Part shown: positions 14,331 through 23,774 of the stretch, piece after piece | Position numbering within the stretch: position 1 is the first letter of the stretch | How the letters are laid out: every line of letters starts with the position of its first letter | Assembly (NCBI GenBank): GCA_028689585.1 | Contig: JAQVCW010000011.1 | Span: 1-64,000 of the forward strand | Length of the DNA: 64,000 nucleotides | Reading direction: 5' to 3' | DNA from: Lachnospiraceae bacterium | GTDB taxonomy: Bacteria > Bacillota > Clostridia > Lachnospirales > Lachnospiraceae | Notes under the pieces: model-generated | The model's database searches: none | Told to the model about the DNA's origin: nothing | Seen by the model: only the letters and a program-made list of their open reading frames with translations | Translations under genes and position numbers: made by a program

Positions 14331-16244
14331 GCCCGGGGCGTCCGGGGTGTGGGGGAGCACCAGGCGGATTGCCCAGTCGGGCAGTTTCACCTGAGAATCT
14401 TCCTGCCGGACAAATACAAAGGCGCTCTCAAATCGGGGCGGTTTTTCCGGAAATACGCCCTGTCCGTCGGTAAAGTAGATCAGGCCCTTCAAATCCTGAA
14501 ATTCTTTTTCCTGTATCAGTTTTTCGGTCAGTTGGAAGACCGGACGAAAATCAGTTCCGCCAAAGCCTTTCAGCGGGGTATGACGGTAGGCTTCAAATTC
14601 CTCACGGCAGGTAATGACCTGATGGTCCTGTATAACGGAATCACATTGTATCAGGTGCAGATTGCAGCGCCGGAAGAAGAAATTTTCATTTCCAAGAATG
14701 GAAAAGGTTTCCTCCAGAAAACGCTGTACCAACTGACCTGAACAGGAGCCGGAGGTATCAATGGCAATCACCAGTTCCTGAATTTTATACAAATCCCGAT
14801 ATTCCAGCGGCTCGATCAGCGGGATTTTTTTGTAGTGGGACAGCCCGTAAGTGTAGTAAATCAGATCAAAAGAGTCCAGGTCCAATTCCAGCTCTTCCCC
14901 CATGGATGCAAAACGGCGTAAAAATGAGGCATAGTCATAAGTTGTCTTTTCGGAAACCAGAAGATCCACTACACGGTTTCCGGCGCCGGCACCGGCTTTG
15001 GAAGTCCGTTTCTTTTGAAGTAAATGCAGAAATATTTTCTGCAGCCGTTCGGTCTTATACTTCTCTTTTTTCAGTGGCGGCAATTTTTGAAATTCACCAT
15101 TCTTTAAAGCATCGTCTGAGTGGGCGGGATGAGCATCCTCCGAAGCAGGATGAGAGGAAGCGTGCAGGGAATCAAGTGCGGTGCTTCCGTCCCCGCTGCC
15201 TCCCGCGAGAGTCCTGTCATTCCCCTCCGCTGCCTGGCGGATCGGCGCAGACCAGAAACGATGGTCATCCAGATGAAATTCCTCTTCCAGGTTGTCGGGT
15301 TCGAAGCCGGAGCTCATTACCAGAGACAGCAGAGCAGGTGGAGAACTTACAGGATCATTTTTAAAAAGCTGGTTATAGACCTGCCGGCGAAATGAATCTG
15401 GCGGAGCAGCCAGGCAGAGAACATCTAACTGGTCCAGGTAATGTTCTGTCAGAATGTCACAGGCTATATGATACCATCGGGAGAGCGAAGCTTCAGAACA
15501 GTGAGAGCCTGCGGTTTTCCCAGTTTCACCCGGAAAATACATCTCAGTGAGGGAGTGACCTTCGCCTCTATAGGAGATTGGCAGCGCTTTACTCTCAATA
15601 TTTTTCCAGACTTCAATATGTAGAAATAAAATATGCAGAATCAGGTGAAAATATCTTCGGTAAATCAGACTGGGGGACTGACGGTATAGCTGCAGTACTG
15701 TCAGAGCGTTATAGTATATATGCTTTCCATCGGTGCCCAAAGCGGCCGGGCTGTTGCTGCCAGTCAGGACAGAGGAGGCAGAGGCTGCAGGAAAAGGTTC
15801 CGGCCGGAGTGAAAAAATGATGCAGTCCAGGTATCGGAATTCAGAATAAATTTCCTTTTGACACTGTTCCAGAATGCGCAGGCATAAAGAAGAGGCATCC
15901 TTTTTCCGTGGTTTTTGATCACGCAGGGCCGCAGAAGTATCCCCGATTTTCAGGTGGCCGGATTGAATCAGCAGAAAGAACTGCACTATATCGCTGCGGT
16001 CAGACTGCCGAGCGGCTGATAGAAAAAGGTTCGCATTTTCAGCCGTCAGCCATTTCATCTGACTCAGGAGCCGGAGACGGGGCATATCGTGCTGCTCAAT
16101 CAGGAAAAGCACCAGTGGCCGAAAACGTTTCTTCAAAAAAGCGAGAATGTCAGCTTCTTGTGTATCCAACAAAGCGGCGGCAGATTCTAAAGTTAAATTT
16201 TCCTGAGCCCGGATGGCTGCGGGAGATTTCAGGTTTTTCTCCAT
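14301..16244 (-). CDS. VWA-like (DUF2201) protein paired with the MoxR ATPase
   Basis: This is a 647-residue protein. The C-terminal third is a VWA-like domain with MIDAS motif AIDTSGSCSG (about 490-500), GFGGTDFRPVF and LIYFTDGQG. The N-terminal and middle parts match the putative metallopeptidase-like domain that accompanies it in the DUF2201 family (HLILHILFLHIEVWKN around 200). A low-complexity linker with SHPASEDAHPAHSDD lies near 370. Such proteins pair with MoxR ATPases, and here the ATPase gene follows. AAAGGAG precedes the ATG. The last seven residues (GTVLASR) are read from a repeat unit. Confidence 0.82.
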   Translation of the reverse strand: MEKNLKSPAAIRAQENLTLESAAALLDTQEADILAFLKKRFRPLVLFLIEQHDMPRLRLLSQMKWLTAENANLFLSAARQSDRSDIVQFFLLIQSGHLKIGDTSAALRDQKPRKKDASSLCLRILEQCQKEIYSEFRYLDCIIFSLRPEPFPAASASSVLTGSNSPAALGTDGKHIYYNALTVLQLYRQSPSLIYRRYFHLILHILFLHIEVWKNIESKALPISYRGEGHSLTEMYFPGETGKTAGSHCSEASLSRWYHIACDILTEHYLDQLDVLCLAAPPDSFRRQVYNQLFKNDPVSSPPALLSLVMSSGFEPDNLEEEFHLDDHRFWSAPIRQAAEGNDRTLAGGSGDGSTALDSLHASSHPASEDAHPAHSDDALKNGEFQKLPPLKKEKYKTERLQKIFLHLLQKKRTSKAGAGAGNRVVDLLVSEKTTYDYASFLRRFASMGEELELDLDSFDLIYYTYGLSHYKKIPLIEPLEYRDLYKIQELVIAIDTSGSCSGQLVQRFLEETFSILGNENFFFRRCNLHLIQCDSVIQDHQVITCREEFEAYRHTPLKGFGGTDFRPVFQLTEKLIQEKEFQDLKGLIYFTDGQGVFPEKPPRFESAFVFVRQEDSQVKLPDWAIRLVLPHTPDAPGALGTVLASR

Positions 16245-16811
16245 GGTAAATTAAACTCCTTTAAAATAGCGGTAATAGAGCGGCGGGACACAGTGACTGC
16301 GGAAGTTTGCCCGGATCATGAACCGGGAAGCAGGTTTTCCATGGCTTATATTATGCAACGAAAAAATAGATAGTTCAATTAAAAATTATAATAATACGAA
16401 AAATGAGGACCGGCCGGGCTGCTGTTCATTGTAATATGCTGGTGAACAGAGGAAATAATCAGTTGATATAATTGTCTAAATAGAATAAAATATAAAGATA
16501 TAGGGCCTTTATTTCATAAGTGATTTTTTCTTAAAAAAGGGGCTTTCTGCGTAGAAGCACAGTCCGTTTCCAGGCCGGATGAGACCGGGGAAAAAGGGAA
16601 AGAATAAGAGAGAGCAGATAGAAGTGGAAAAGCAACAGAAATAAAAAACACAGAAATAAAAAGTAATAGAAATAAAATAAAGAAGCGAAAAAAAGGGAAG
16701 CAGAACAGAAATAAAAAAGAAACGAATAAGGGCGAATGCGGAAAAAGCAAAAAGTAAATGGATAAAGAAAGGCAGATAAAAACAAGTAATGAAATGGCAG
16801 GAGATATCAGG
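16245..16811. other. Gene-free AT/purine-rich intergenic stretch
   Basis: The region lies between divergent genes (VWA leftward, yqeB rightward). 16260-16500 is ordinary AT-rich DNA. From 16590 to 16770 the plus strand is strongly purine-rich and contains several degenerate copies of CAGAAATAAAAA. An in-frame ATG for yqeB at 16758 lies here but has no ribosome site. No gene or known RNA is supported. Confidence 0.5.
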
Positions 16812-17696
16812 ATGAATACAGAAGGAAGCACAAAACGGAGAGAACAGCTCATCATAGTACGGGGCGGAGGGGATCTGGCCAGCGGGACGATACACCGGTT
16901 ATGCCGCTGCGGATATCCCGTGCTGGTGCTGGAGACGGCTGCGCCTTCCGCTATCCGGCGCCAGGTGGCATTTTCGGAAGCGGTGTATGATGGTTTTGCC
17001 GCGATTGAGGACATTGGCTGCCAGAGAGTGGAAAATCTTTCGGAAGCCTGGAAGGTTATGAAGCAGGGAAAGGCAGCGCTGATGATTGATGAGCAGTGCC
17101 GGATATTGCAGGAAGTTCGTCCCTGGGCTTTGGTGGATGCCATTCTGGCAAAGAAGAATCTTGGGACGCACCGGGACATGGCGGACCGAACCATCGCACT
17201 TGGGCCGGGCTTTGTGGCGGGGCGTGATGTGGATCTGGTGATTGAGACAAAAAGAGGGCATGATCTTGGGCGAATTATTGAGTCAGGCAGTGCTTTCCCC
17301 AATACTGGTATTCCGGGTGAGATTGCAGGGTATGGAAAAGAGCGGGTACTGCATTCGCCCGCGGAAGGTGTGATACATACGCTGACGGACATCGGGACGC
17401 GGGTGGAAAAAGATAAGCTGCTGGCAGAAGTAATAACCGCTGATGAAAAAGTGCCGGTAAAAGCAACTCTGACAGGACTGCTCCGGGGAATGATAAGGGA
17501 TGGTTATCAGGTGACAAAGGGTTTTAAAATAGCGGATATTGATCCGAGAGACAGCGAATATAAAAATTGCTTTACCATTTCAGATAAAGCCAGATGTATT
17601 GCCGGATCAGTACTGGAAGGCTTATTGTATCTGGAAAATGGGAGGAGAAATGCGGTACTGGATAGAGGAAAATCAAATCTGGCAGGAATACAGTAA
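16812..17696 (+). CDS. yqeB: YqeB family selenium-dependent molybdenum hydroxylase accessory protein
   Basis: This 294-residue protein belongs to the EF2563/YqeB family linked to selenium-dependent molybdenum hydroxylases and related to XdhC-type maturation factors. The nucleotide-binding N-terminus has IIVRGGGDLASGTIHRL, followed by LETAAPSAIRRQVAFSEAV and LGPGFVAGRDVDLVIET. The ATG at 16812 is chosen because AGGAG lies eight bases before it. The gene overlaps yqeC by 47 bases. The context (yqeC next; molybdenum hydroxylase, ssnA and ygfK 5 kb away) supports a role in maturing the xanthine dehydrogenase-like enzyme. Confidence 0.9.
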   Translation: MNTEGSTKRREQLIIVRGGGDLASGTIHRLCRCGYPVLVLETAAPSAIRRQVAFSEAVYDGFAAIEDIGCQRVENLSEAWKVMKQGKAALMIDEQCRILQEVRPWALVDAILAKKNLGTHRDMADRTIALGPGFVAGRDVDLVIETKRGHDLGRIIESGSAFPNTGIPGEIAGYGKERVLHSPAEGVIHTLTDIGTRVEKDKLLAEVITADEKVPVKATLTGLLRGMIRDGYQVTKGFKIADIDPRDSEYKNCFTISDKARCIAGSVLEGLLYLENGRRNAVLDRGKSNLAGIQ

Positions 17697-18690
17697 CAGG
17701 AAAAGAACGCTGCTTTCCCTGCTGGAAAGCGGCATGGGTTTTTCAAATTCACCCGATGCGAAGCAGCAGGAGACCCAATACGCCTCAAAAAAAATCTGGG
17801 CAGACATGGCATTTACTCAAACGGAACGAAAAAAAACGCTTCGGATTGCGATTGCCGGAGCAGGCGGCAAGACTACTTTATTGATGACATTGCGGGATGA
17901 GTGTGAAGCCGCGGGAAAAAAAGCGGTGGTCACCACTACTACGCATATGTTTCTGCCTGAGACTGAATATGTGGCGGAAGCCGCGGGTGCAGCCCAAGCC
18001 ACGGTGACAGCCGAAGCCGCCGAGACAGCCCAAGCCGCCGGGGCAGTCGAAGCCGCGGGGACAACCCAAGCCGCCGAGACAGCCGAAGCTGGGAGGACAG
18101 CCAAAGCTATCGGGACAGCCGAAGCCGCCGAGACAGCCGAAGCTGCGGTGACAGCCAAAGTTCAGGCGAGGTCCGGCGGGGGTTCAAGAAACCTTGACAT
18201 AGAAATCCACGGAATACGATATCTGGGGACTCCGGTTCTGCCGGAAATCAGACAGGACGGCTGGATCAAATGTGCTGCACCGAAAGCCGCAGCGCTGGAA
18301 AGGTATGAGAAAACAGCAGATGTGGTTTTGACAGAAGCCGATGGTTCCAGAAGAATGCCTATAAAAATTCCGGCAGAATGGGAGCCGGTGATACCGGAAA
18401 ATACGGATATCATTTTGGTCGTATATGGTTTGTCTGCTCTGGGGCAGGATATGGAACAGGTGTGCCAGAGAGCAAGACTGCAGGAAAAGACAGGGGCGGT
18501 CAGCGAAGCTTTTATGGCGGAAATGATGCGCAGCCGGTATTTGGAGCCTCTTTGGCGGAAATATCCGGATGCTGCATTGATCGCTGTCTGGAATCAGGCG
18601 GATACACTGCCGCTGCTGGCATCGGCGAAAAGAGCGGTGAAGCTCTGCGGCTGGCCTTATCAGTTGATTACCTCTCAGCAAAACGCATAG
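17650..18690 (+). CDS. yqeC: YqeC family selenium cofactor biosynthesis protein with alanine-rich insertion
   Basis: This 346-residue protein starts at the ATG behind GGAGGAG inside yqeB. A P-loop GAGGKTTLL (about 81-89) and VVTTTTHMFLPE identify the YqeC family, which is required for the labile selenium cofactor of molybdenum hydroxylases. Later motifs are VVLTEADGSRRMPIKIP and VVYGLSALGQ. Residues about 107-172 are a low-complexity insertion of Ala/Glu/Thr repeats (AEAAETAQAAG and variants), encoded by imperfect copies of GCCGAAGCCGCCGAGACAGC. Without it the protein would be about 280 residues, normal for the family. Confidence 0.88.
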   Translation: MRYWIEENQIWQEYSNRKRTLLSLLESGMGFSNSPDAKQQETQYASKKIWADMAFTQTERKKTLRIAIAGAGGKTTLLMTLRDECEAAGKKAVVTTTTHMFLPETEYVAEAAGAAQATVTAEAAETAQAAGAVEAAGTTQAAETAEAGRTAKAIGTAEAAETAEAAVTAKVQARSGGGSRNLDIEIHGIRYLGTPVLPEIRQDGWIKCAAPKAAALERYEKTADVVLTEADGSRRMPIKIPAEWEPVIPENTDIILVVYGLSALGQDMEQVCQRARLQEKTGAVSEAFMAEMMRSRYLEPLWRKYPDAALIAVWNQADTLPLLASAKRAVKLCGWPYQLITSQQNA

Positions 18691-18780
18691 GCGTTCTTGA
18701 ACTCAATTGGGCAGTGTTTTGGATTTTGCATGAAAAAGAAAGGGCATCCTGTAAAAACGGATGCATTCAGGGATTACCAA

Positions 18781-19647
18781 ATGAAAATAAATAAAAAGGC
18801 ACAGAATTTTTTTAACGATCTTCTTTGCGATATCATAGGCAGTATTTTATATGCGATGGGAATTTATACCTTTGCCAAAACTGCAAATTTTGCACCGGGC
18901 GGGATCTCCGGTCTTGCGCTGATCACCAATCATCTGTGGGGGCTGCCGATCGGTATTATGACATTGATTATGAATATCCCGCTGGTTTTAATCAGTTGGA
19001 GGGTGGTAGGCAGAAAGTTTCTCCTGAAAACGGCCAGGACAATGATCATCAGCACCATTTTTCTGGATGCGGTATTTCCATTTACCAGGGCTTATACGGG
19101 GAGTCCTTTTATGGCCTGCTTATATTCCGGCATCTGCATGGGCGCCGGCATGGCTTTTTTCTATATGCGGGGGAGCAGCTCCGGCGGAACCGATTTTCTG
19201 ACAATGACCATTAAGGTAAAGCATCCGCATTTTTCTCTTGGCATGGTGACGATGAGCATAGATTTGCTGATCATTTTGCTGGGCTGGCCGGTATTTGGCA
19301 ATGTGGATGCGGTATTGTACGGTCTGTCCACCGCGTTCGTAGCTTCTGCCGTGCTGGATAAGATTATGTATGGTATGGGCGCCGGAAAGCTGATTATTAT
19401 TATTACAAATCACGGCTTGATGCTGGCTGAACGGATTGGAGAAATTACAGACAGGGGTTCTACTTCAATCCGGGCCATGGGCACCTATACAAAAGCGGAG
19501 CGGGATGTGCTGCTGTGTGCCTGCTCCAAATCCCAGACCTATGCGGTAACCAATGCCGCCCATGAAATTGATCCGGGAGCATTTGTGATGGTGACCGAAA
19601 CCAGTGAAGTATTTGGAGAAGGCTTCATCGAAAAGAAAACGAGTTAA
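18781..19647 (+). CDS. YitT family membrane protein
   Basis: This protein of about 288 residues has five to six hydrophobic segments in the first 190 residues (GSILYAMGIYTFAKTANFAPGG opens the family signature). A soluble C-terminal DUF2179 domain follows (from AGKLIIIITNHG, with GSTSIRAMGTYTKAERDVLLC). The start is uncertain: the ATG at 18781 has only a weak GGGAT site, and in-frame starts at 18697 and 18730 add non-family residues. It lies 90 bases after yqeC in the same direction, so it may be co-transcribed. YitT proteins have no firmly known substrate. Confidence 0.83.
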   Translation: MKINKKAQNFFNDLLCDIIGSILYAMGIYTFAKTANFAPGGISGLALITNHLWGLPIGIMTLIMNIPLVLISWRVVGRKFLLKTARTMIISTIFLDAVFPFTRAYTGSPFMACLYSGICMGAGMAFFYMRGSSSGGTDFLTMTIKVKHPHFSLGMVTMSIDLLIILLGWPVFGNVDAVLYGLSTAFVASAVLDKIMYGMGAGKLIIIITNHGLMLAERIGEITDRGSTSIRAMGTYTKAERDVLLCACSKSQTYAVTNAAHEIDPGAFVMVTETSEVFGEGFIEKKTS

Positions 19648-19681
19648 GGGATGCAAATCTGCCAAAGACAGTTCATGATCT

Positions 19682-20917
19682 CTATTCGAAATCAGTAAAG
19701 TAGTCATCCATGATGACATCCCTGCCGTCCCAGATGATTTCCCGGTAGCGGTCGGGATCGGTGTTGCCTTCCGTGGAGAAGCAGAGTACCTGAGAGGTTT
19801 CGTCCAGACCCAGCTCGGCTTTCAAATCGGCATAAGCGGGATCGGTCATGATGGTATAGAGCAGGCCCAGGGGCACAGCGCCGGATTCACCGGAAGTCAC
19901 CTGAGGATCTCCCTTCAGGGGAGCGGCCAGTATCCGCATTCCTTTTTCAGTCACCCAGTCAGGGCAGGCAGCAAAGACATCCGTATAGCTGCGCAGGATT
20001 TCCCAGGACTGAAGATTTGGTTCACCGCAGGCCAGTCCGGCCTGGATGGTCTGCATGGATCCGCCTACGCAGCGGGGTTTTCCATCACCGGCCAGAGCGC
20101 CGCGATAGAGGCAGGCAGCTACCAGTGATTCAACCACAATAAACCTGGGAGGATTATCCGGGTACTGGTTGACAAAATAGCCGTGTACGGAGCTGGCAAA
20201 GGAGCCCACTCCGGCCTGGGTGAAAATATGGGTAGGACGTTTCACGCCGTAAGCTTCCAGCTGTTCTTTGGCTTCGGCGGATAAGGTGCCGTAACCCTGG
20301 CTGATCCAGGTGGGAATCTCCACATAGCCCTCCCAGGAAGTATCCTGTACCATAATGCCGTTTTCGCACCGGTTTGCCTCCTCGTTGGCCAGACGCACAC
20401 AGTCATCATAATTCAGCTCTTCAATGGTCACCTGCGCGTTTTCTTTTGCGATATTCATGCGGCGGTTTTCGGTACTTCCCTTTGGCATATGAACGATGCA
20501 TTTCTGATGAAGACGGTTGGCGGCCCAGGCAATACCACGGCCATGATTGCCGTCAGTGGCTACATAAAAGGTAGCCTGACCGAATTCCTCTCTCAGTTTT
20601 TCAGAAGTCAGCACATGATAAGGAACCTCTGAAATATCTTTTCCCAGCTTTTTGGCGATATAACGGGCGATGGCATAGGAGCCGCCCAGGACCTTAAAGG
20701 CATTCAGGCCAAAACGATAGGATTCGTCCTTGACATATAATCCTCCAAGCCCAAGATGCTCTGCCAGATGGTTCAGCTTTGCTAGGGGTGTCTTGCTGTA
20801 TTCGGGAAAACTTTCATGAAAACTTCTTGCTTTGGCTACATTTGCTTCGGACATAATGTCTAATTCAGGACATTCTGTTTTTGGCATGTTATTTTTAATC
20901 CATCTGATCTCTTTCAT
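19682..20917 (-). CDS. dpaL: Diaminopropionate ammonia-lyase
   Basis: This 411-residue PLP enzyme is DpaL/YgeX, which converts 2,3-diaminopropionate to pyruvate and ammonia. The PLP lysine is in SYRFGLNAFKVLGGSYA near residue 66. The glycine-rich phosphate site and TDGNHGRGIAWAA match fold-type II lyases, and FSTEGNTDPDRYREI is at the C-terminus. AAAGGAGG precedes the ATG at 20915-20917; a longer frame to 20953 lacks a site. In E. coli and gut Firmicutes it belongs to the anaerobic uric-acid/purine set with ygeW, ygeY, ssnA, ygfK, hydA and arcC, all found in this window. Confidence 0.95.
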   Translation of the reverse strand: MKEIRWIKNNMPKTECPELDIMSEANVAKARSFHESFPEYSKTPLAKLNHLAEHLGLGGLYVKDESYRFGLNAFKVLGGSYAIARYIAKKLGKDISEVPYHVLTSEKLREEFGQATFYVATDGNHGRGIAWAANRLHQKCIVHMPKGSTENRRMNIAKENAQVTIEELNYDDCVRLANEEANRCENGIMVQDTSWEGYVEIPTWISQGYGTLSAEAKEQLEAYGVKRPTHIFTQAGVGSFASSVHGYFVNQYPDNPPRFIVVESLVAACLYRGALAGDGKPRCVGGSMQTIQAGLACGEPNLQSWEILRSYTDVFAACPDWVTEKGMRILAAPLKGDPQVTSGESGAVPLGLLYTIMTDPAYADLKAELGLDETSQVLCFSTEGNTDPDRYREIIWDGRDVIMDDYFTDFE

Positions 20918-20949
20918 TCTATTTCCTCCTTTGGAATTGAGTCTTATCT

Positions 20950-22050
20950 TCAAGACGAAATCTCCGAATGGCTCTTAGAAGAACCTTCTCTGGTAAAAAT
21001 AAATTTATGCTGTATTTTGTAATTGACAAAAAAGAGCATAGTGTCTACCACAACCTTCAGGAAAACAGGATTTCCGGAGGACAGAAGCTCCAGAACATGC
21101 ACCAATACGGCGGAGAGCAGGCACTGCACAATACTCAGGATCACAAACATACTGGCTGTTTTTTTGTGGTCGGCATCGCTTTGGAAAACGACATAGCGGT
21201 TTATGATATAGTTGATGCTGGCGGATATGATCCGTGCCAGGACGGTGGACCAGATGATTGGATAAATCACCGATCGGAACGTATAAGTCTCAAATACCCA
21301 GAACAGAAAAATGTCCAGGACCGATACAAAAATAGAAACAAGGGCGAACAGCAGGAATTTTCTTAAAATAACCAGATAAATTTGAAAGGTATCCCTTACC
21401 GGCCGGTAATGCCGTTCGTCTCCGGGATCCGGCACAGGCGCCTGAACCGGGATTTCTATGTAACCGGCTTTTTCGTCATCGATGAGCACCGCAGTCTCGT
21501 ATTCATAATGTTTTCCGGGAATGTTCAGACAGCCCGATACCCGTATATCCGGGATTCCCCGAAGCGTGGACTGCATATCTGAAACCTGAATGCCAAGTAA
21601 AATATTACAGATGCTGCGGCTGATTTTATTGCCGATCTGATTGGCTTTTTCCATACCGGGACTGGAAAAATCCCGGACTGTGATGACCAGAGAAGCGGTA
21701 TTGGACTGCCGCTCCTGGTGCAGAGCCAGGGCTACTTTTTCGATATCACCGATGCTGTCCTGACCATCGGAATTGACAGTGATAATACCATCGCAGGTGC
21801 CGGCCAGGTGTGCCTGATACCAGGTCATGCCGGTTTTTAAAGCAGCGCCTTTGCCAAGGTGTTTTTCATGGGAAAGCAGGGTGCAGCCAAGTGCTTCGGC
21901 TTTGGAAAACAGTTCCCGTCTGGCAGGAGCGCTTCCATCATTTACAAGTATGATCTGCTCAAAACCGTGTATCTTTAATTGGTTCAGATAGGGGATCAGC
22001 CGGTCGGGCGGGTTTAGAGCAGGAATTAAAACAGCGCAGTTTTTTGTCAT
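20950..22050 (-). CDS. Family 2 glycosyltransferase fused to GtrA-like membrane domain
   Basis: This is a 366-residue protein. The first 220 residues are a GT-A glycosyltransferase resembling dolichol-phosphate mannosyltransferases (VLIPALNPPDRL, ILVNDGS, ITVNSDGQDSIGDI). After a linker, residues about 240-355 form four membrane helices of the GtrA family, which flips or anchors lipid-linked sugars. The ATG at 22048-22050 follows AAGGA; the longer frame to 22290 has no site and is not family-like. It lies 32 bases upstream of dpaL on the same strand. A metabolic link to dpaL is not apparent, and its acceptor is unknown. Confidence 0.83.
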   Translation of the reverse strand: MTKNCAVLIPALNPPDRLIPYLNQLKIHGFEQIILVNDGSAPARRELFSKAEALGCTLLSHEKHLGKGAALKTGMTWYQAHLAGTCDGIITVNSDGQDSIGDIEKVALALHQERQSNTASLVITVRDFSSPGMEKANQIGNKISRSICNILLGIQVSDMQSTLRGIPDIRVSGCLNIPGKHYEYETAVLIDDEKAGYIEIPVQAPVPDPGDERHYRPVRDTFQIYLVILRKFLLFALVSIFVSVLDIFLFWVFETYTFRSVIYPIIWSTVLARIISASINYIINRYVVFQSDADHKKTASMFVILSIVQCLLSAVLVHVLELLSSGNPVFLKVVVDTMLFFVNYKIQHKFIFTREGSSKSHSEISS

Positions 22051-22346
22051 AGTCAGTGGTTCCTTATTTGGTTTCCTGCATGCTTCGAGTGCCCCTTTGA
22101 CATCGGAAGCAGCAGAGAAAAGTGTTCCTGTAAAATATGTTTTCAGTGTAGCAAAATATAGAACTGATGTCAAAGATATCTTAGGAAGAAACGGTTTAAC
22201 GAGAATATTATTTTTGGGAAATCCATGATGGACAGCTTGTAATTCCAGGTGCAGAATGATAAGATATTTATAAAGAAATGAGCGGCGCAAATGTGATCTG
22301 CCGGGAGCGGCGTCAGAGGAAGCAGGAAAGGTAAGAGGGACGGCCT
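22051..22346. other. Divergent intergenic region between the glycosyltransferase and ssnA
   Basis: This is 296 bases of control DNA for two divergent units. No clear palindrome, hairpin or strong promoter pair is seen. A GAGGGA ribosome site for ssnA closes it. Confidence 0.4.
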
Positions 22347-23699
22347 ATGATGATTATCGGTAATGGAAGACTGATTACGAGAGACGAGACGCAGCCATAT
22401 TTTGAAGATGGCGCGGTAGCGATAGAGAAAAATAAAATTGTGATGGTGGGAACAACTGAGCAGGTGATGAGAGCGTATCCAAAGGCGGAGCGAATAGATG
22501 CTGATGGAAATGTTATCATGCCTGCTTTTATTAATGCGCATGAACATATCTACAGCGCTTTCGCCAGGGGACTGTCCGTGAAGGGATATCACCCGGCGGG
22601 GTTTTTGGATATTCTGGAAGGGATGTGGTGGAATATTGACCGCCATCTTACCCTGGAGCAGACCAGGCTGAGCGCATATGCCACCTATCTGGATTCTATC
22701 CGGAATGGAGTCACCACGGTATTTGACCATCATGCCAGTTTTTGTGAGATTGACGGAAGTCTGTCGGCAATCGAAGAAGCGGCCGGGACTCTGGGGGTGC
22801 GGACCTGCCTCTGCTATGAGGTGTCGGATCGGGACGGCATGGATAAATCCAGGGCTGCGGTCATGGAGAACTCCAGATTTATCCGTCATGCATTGAAGGA
22901 GCCGGATGATATGCTTGCAGGAATGATGGGAATGCATGCTTCCTTTACCATTTCGGATCAGACCATGGAATTATGTGCATCCGAAATACCCGATGAGGTG
23001 GGATATCATATCCATGTGGCAGAGGGAAGATATGATCTGGAGCACTGTCAGAAAACCTATGGCAAACGGATCGTGGAGCGGCTGAAGGAATTTGGCATTC
23101 TGCGTCCGGCCACACTGCTGGCTCATTGCATTTACATCAATGAAGAAGAGATGGAGCTGATCAGGGCGGCGGATACCATGGTGGTGCACAATCCGGAATC
23201 CAATATGGGAAATGCCTGCGGCTGCCCGCCGACCATGGAGCTGGTGCACCGGGGGATACTGACCGGTCTGGGAACAGACGGATATACTCATGACATGACA
23301 GAATCCTATAAAGTGGCAAATATTCTGCATAAGCACCATCTGAAGGATCCCAATGCGGCCTGGAGTGAGGTGCCAAAGATGCTGTTTGAAGGAAATGCCG
23401 GGATTGCGGGCAGATATTTCAAAACTCCGCTTGGAGTCTTGAAAGAGGGCGCAGCGGCAGATGTGATCATCTGGGATTATGATCCGCTGACACCGATGGA
23501 TGAGACAAATATAAACGGTCATATTTTGTTCGGAATGCAGGGACGAAGCGTGCGCACCACCATCTGCAATGGAAAAGTGCTGATGAAAGACCGGGAAATG
23601 ACAGGCATCGACGAAGCAAAAATTATGGCAGACTGCCGTCAGGCAGCCAAAGAACTGGCAGCAAGTTTATTTGATCTGTCACCAGCCGAAGGCTGCTGA
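22347..23699 (+). CDS. ssnA: SsnA-type amidohydrolase
   Basis: This 450-residue protein is from the amidohydrolase superfamily. Metal ligands are visible in NAHEHIYS (His65 and His67), IHVAEGRYD, LLAHCIYI and GLGTDGYTHDM. The characteristic GMWWNIDRHLTLEQT and the closing PLTPMDETNINGHILFGM match SsnA. In E. coli and clostridia ssnA sits next to ygfK and the xanthine dehydrogenase-like genes, as here, and takes part in anaerobic purine breakdown as an aminohydrolase. GAGGG precedes the start. It heads the ssnA-ygfK-xdh operon. Confidence 0.93.
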   Translation: MMIIGNGRLITRDETQPYFEDGAVAIEKNKIVMVGTTEQVMRAYPKAERIDADGNVIMPAFINAHEHIYSAFARGLSVKGYHPAGFLDILEGMWWNIDRHLTLEQTRLSAYATYLDSIRNGVTTVFDHHASFCEIDGSLSAIEEAAGTLGVRTCLCYEVSDRDGMDKSRAAVMENSRFIRHALKEPDDMLAGMMGMHASFTISDQTMELCASEIPDEVGYHIHVAEGRYDLEHCQKTYGKRIVERLKEFGILRPATLLAHCIYINEEEMELIRAADTMVVHNPESNMGNACGCPPTMELVHRGILTGLGTDGYTHDMTESYKVANILHKHHLKDPNAAWSEVPKMLFEGNAGIAGRYFKTPLGVLKEGAAADVIIWDYDPLTPMDETNINGHILFGMQGRSVRTTICNGKVLMKDREMTGIDEAKIMADCRQAAKELAASLFDLSPAEGC

Positions 23700-23759
23700 C
23701 CTGCGCGTGCCTTTGCACGCTTCCAATTGACCTGTCACCGGCCAATGGCTGATGTTCAA
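23676..23759. repeat. Two CTGTCACCAGCC hairpin repeats between ssnA and ygfK
   Basis: CTGTCACCAGCCGAAGGCTG (from 23678) and CTGTCACCGGCCAATGGCTG (from 23734) are near-identical small hairpins. A third copy lies in inverse orientation at 32877-32899 upstream of the TPP riboswitch. GCGTGCCTTTGCACGC sits between the first two. The first copy overlaps the ssnA stop. Confidence 0.55.
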
Positions 23760-23774
23760 ATAGGAGGAATTAGT

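Noticed and set aside
13745-14473. 242-codon plus-strand frame opposite the AAA and VWA genes
   Set aside because: It runs antisense to real genes and through the repeat array; its low-complexity RTAPG-type sequence comes from the repeats.
16505-16811. Riboswitch (for example a molybdenum-cofactor type) before yqeB
   Set aside because: No strong stems or recognised consensus; the region is purine-rich and low in structure.
17817-18158. Alanine/valine-rich minus-strand frame
   Set aside because: It is the reverse frame of the repeat insertion in yqeC.
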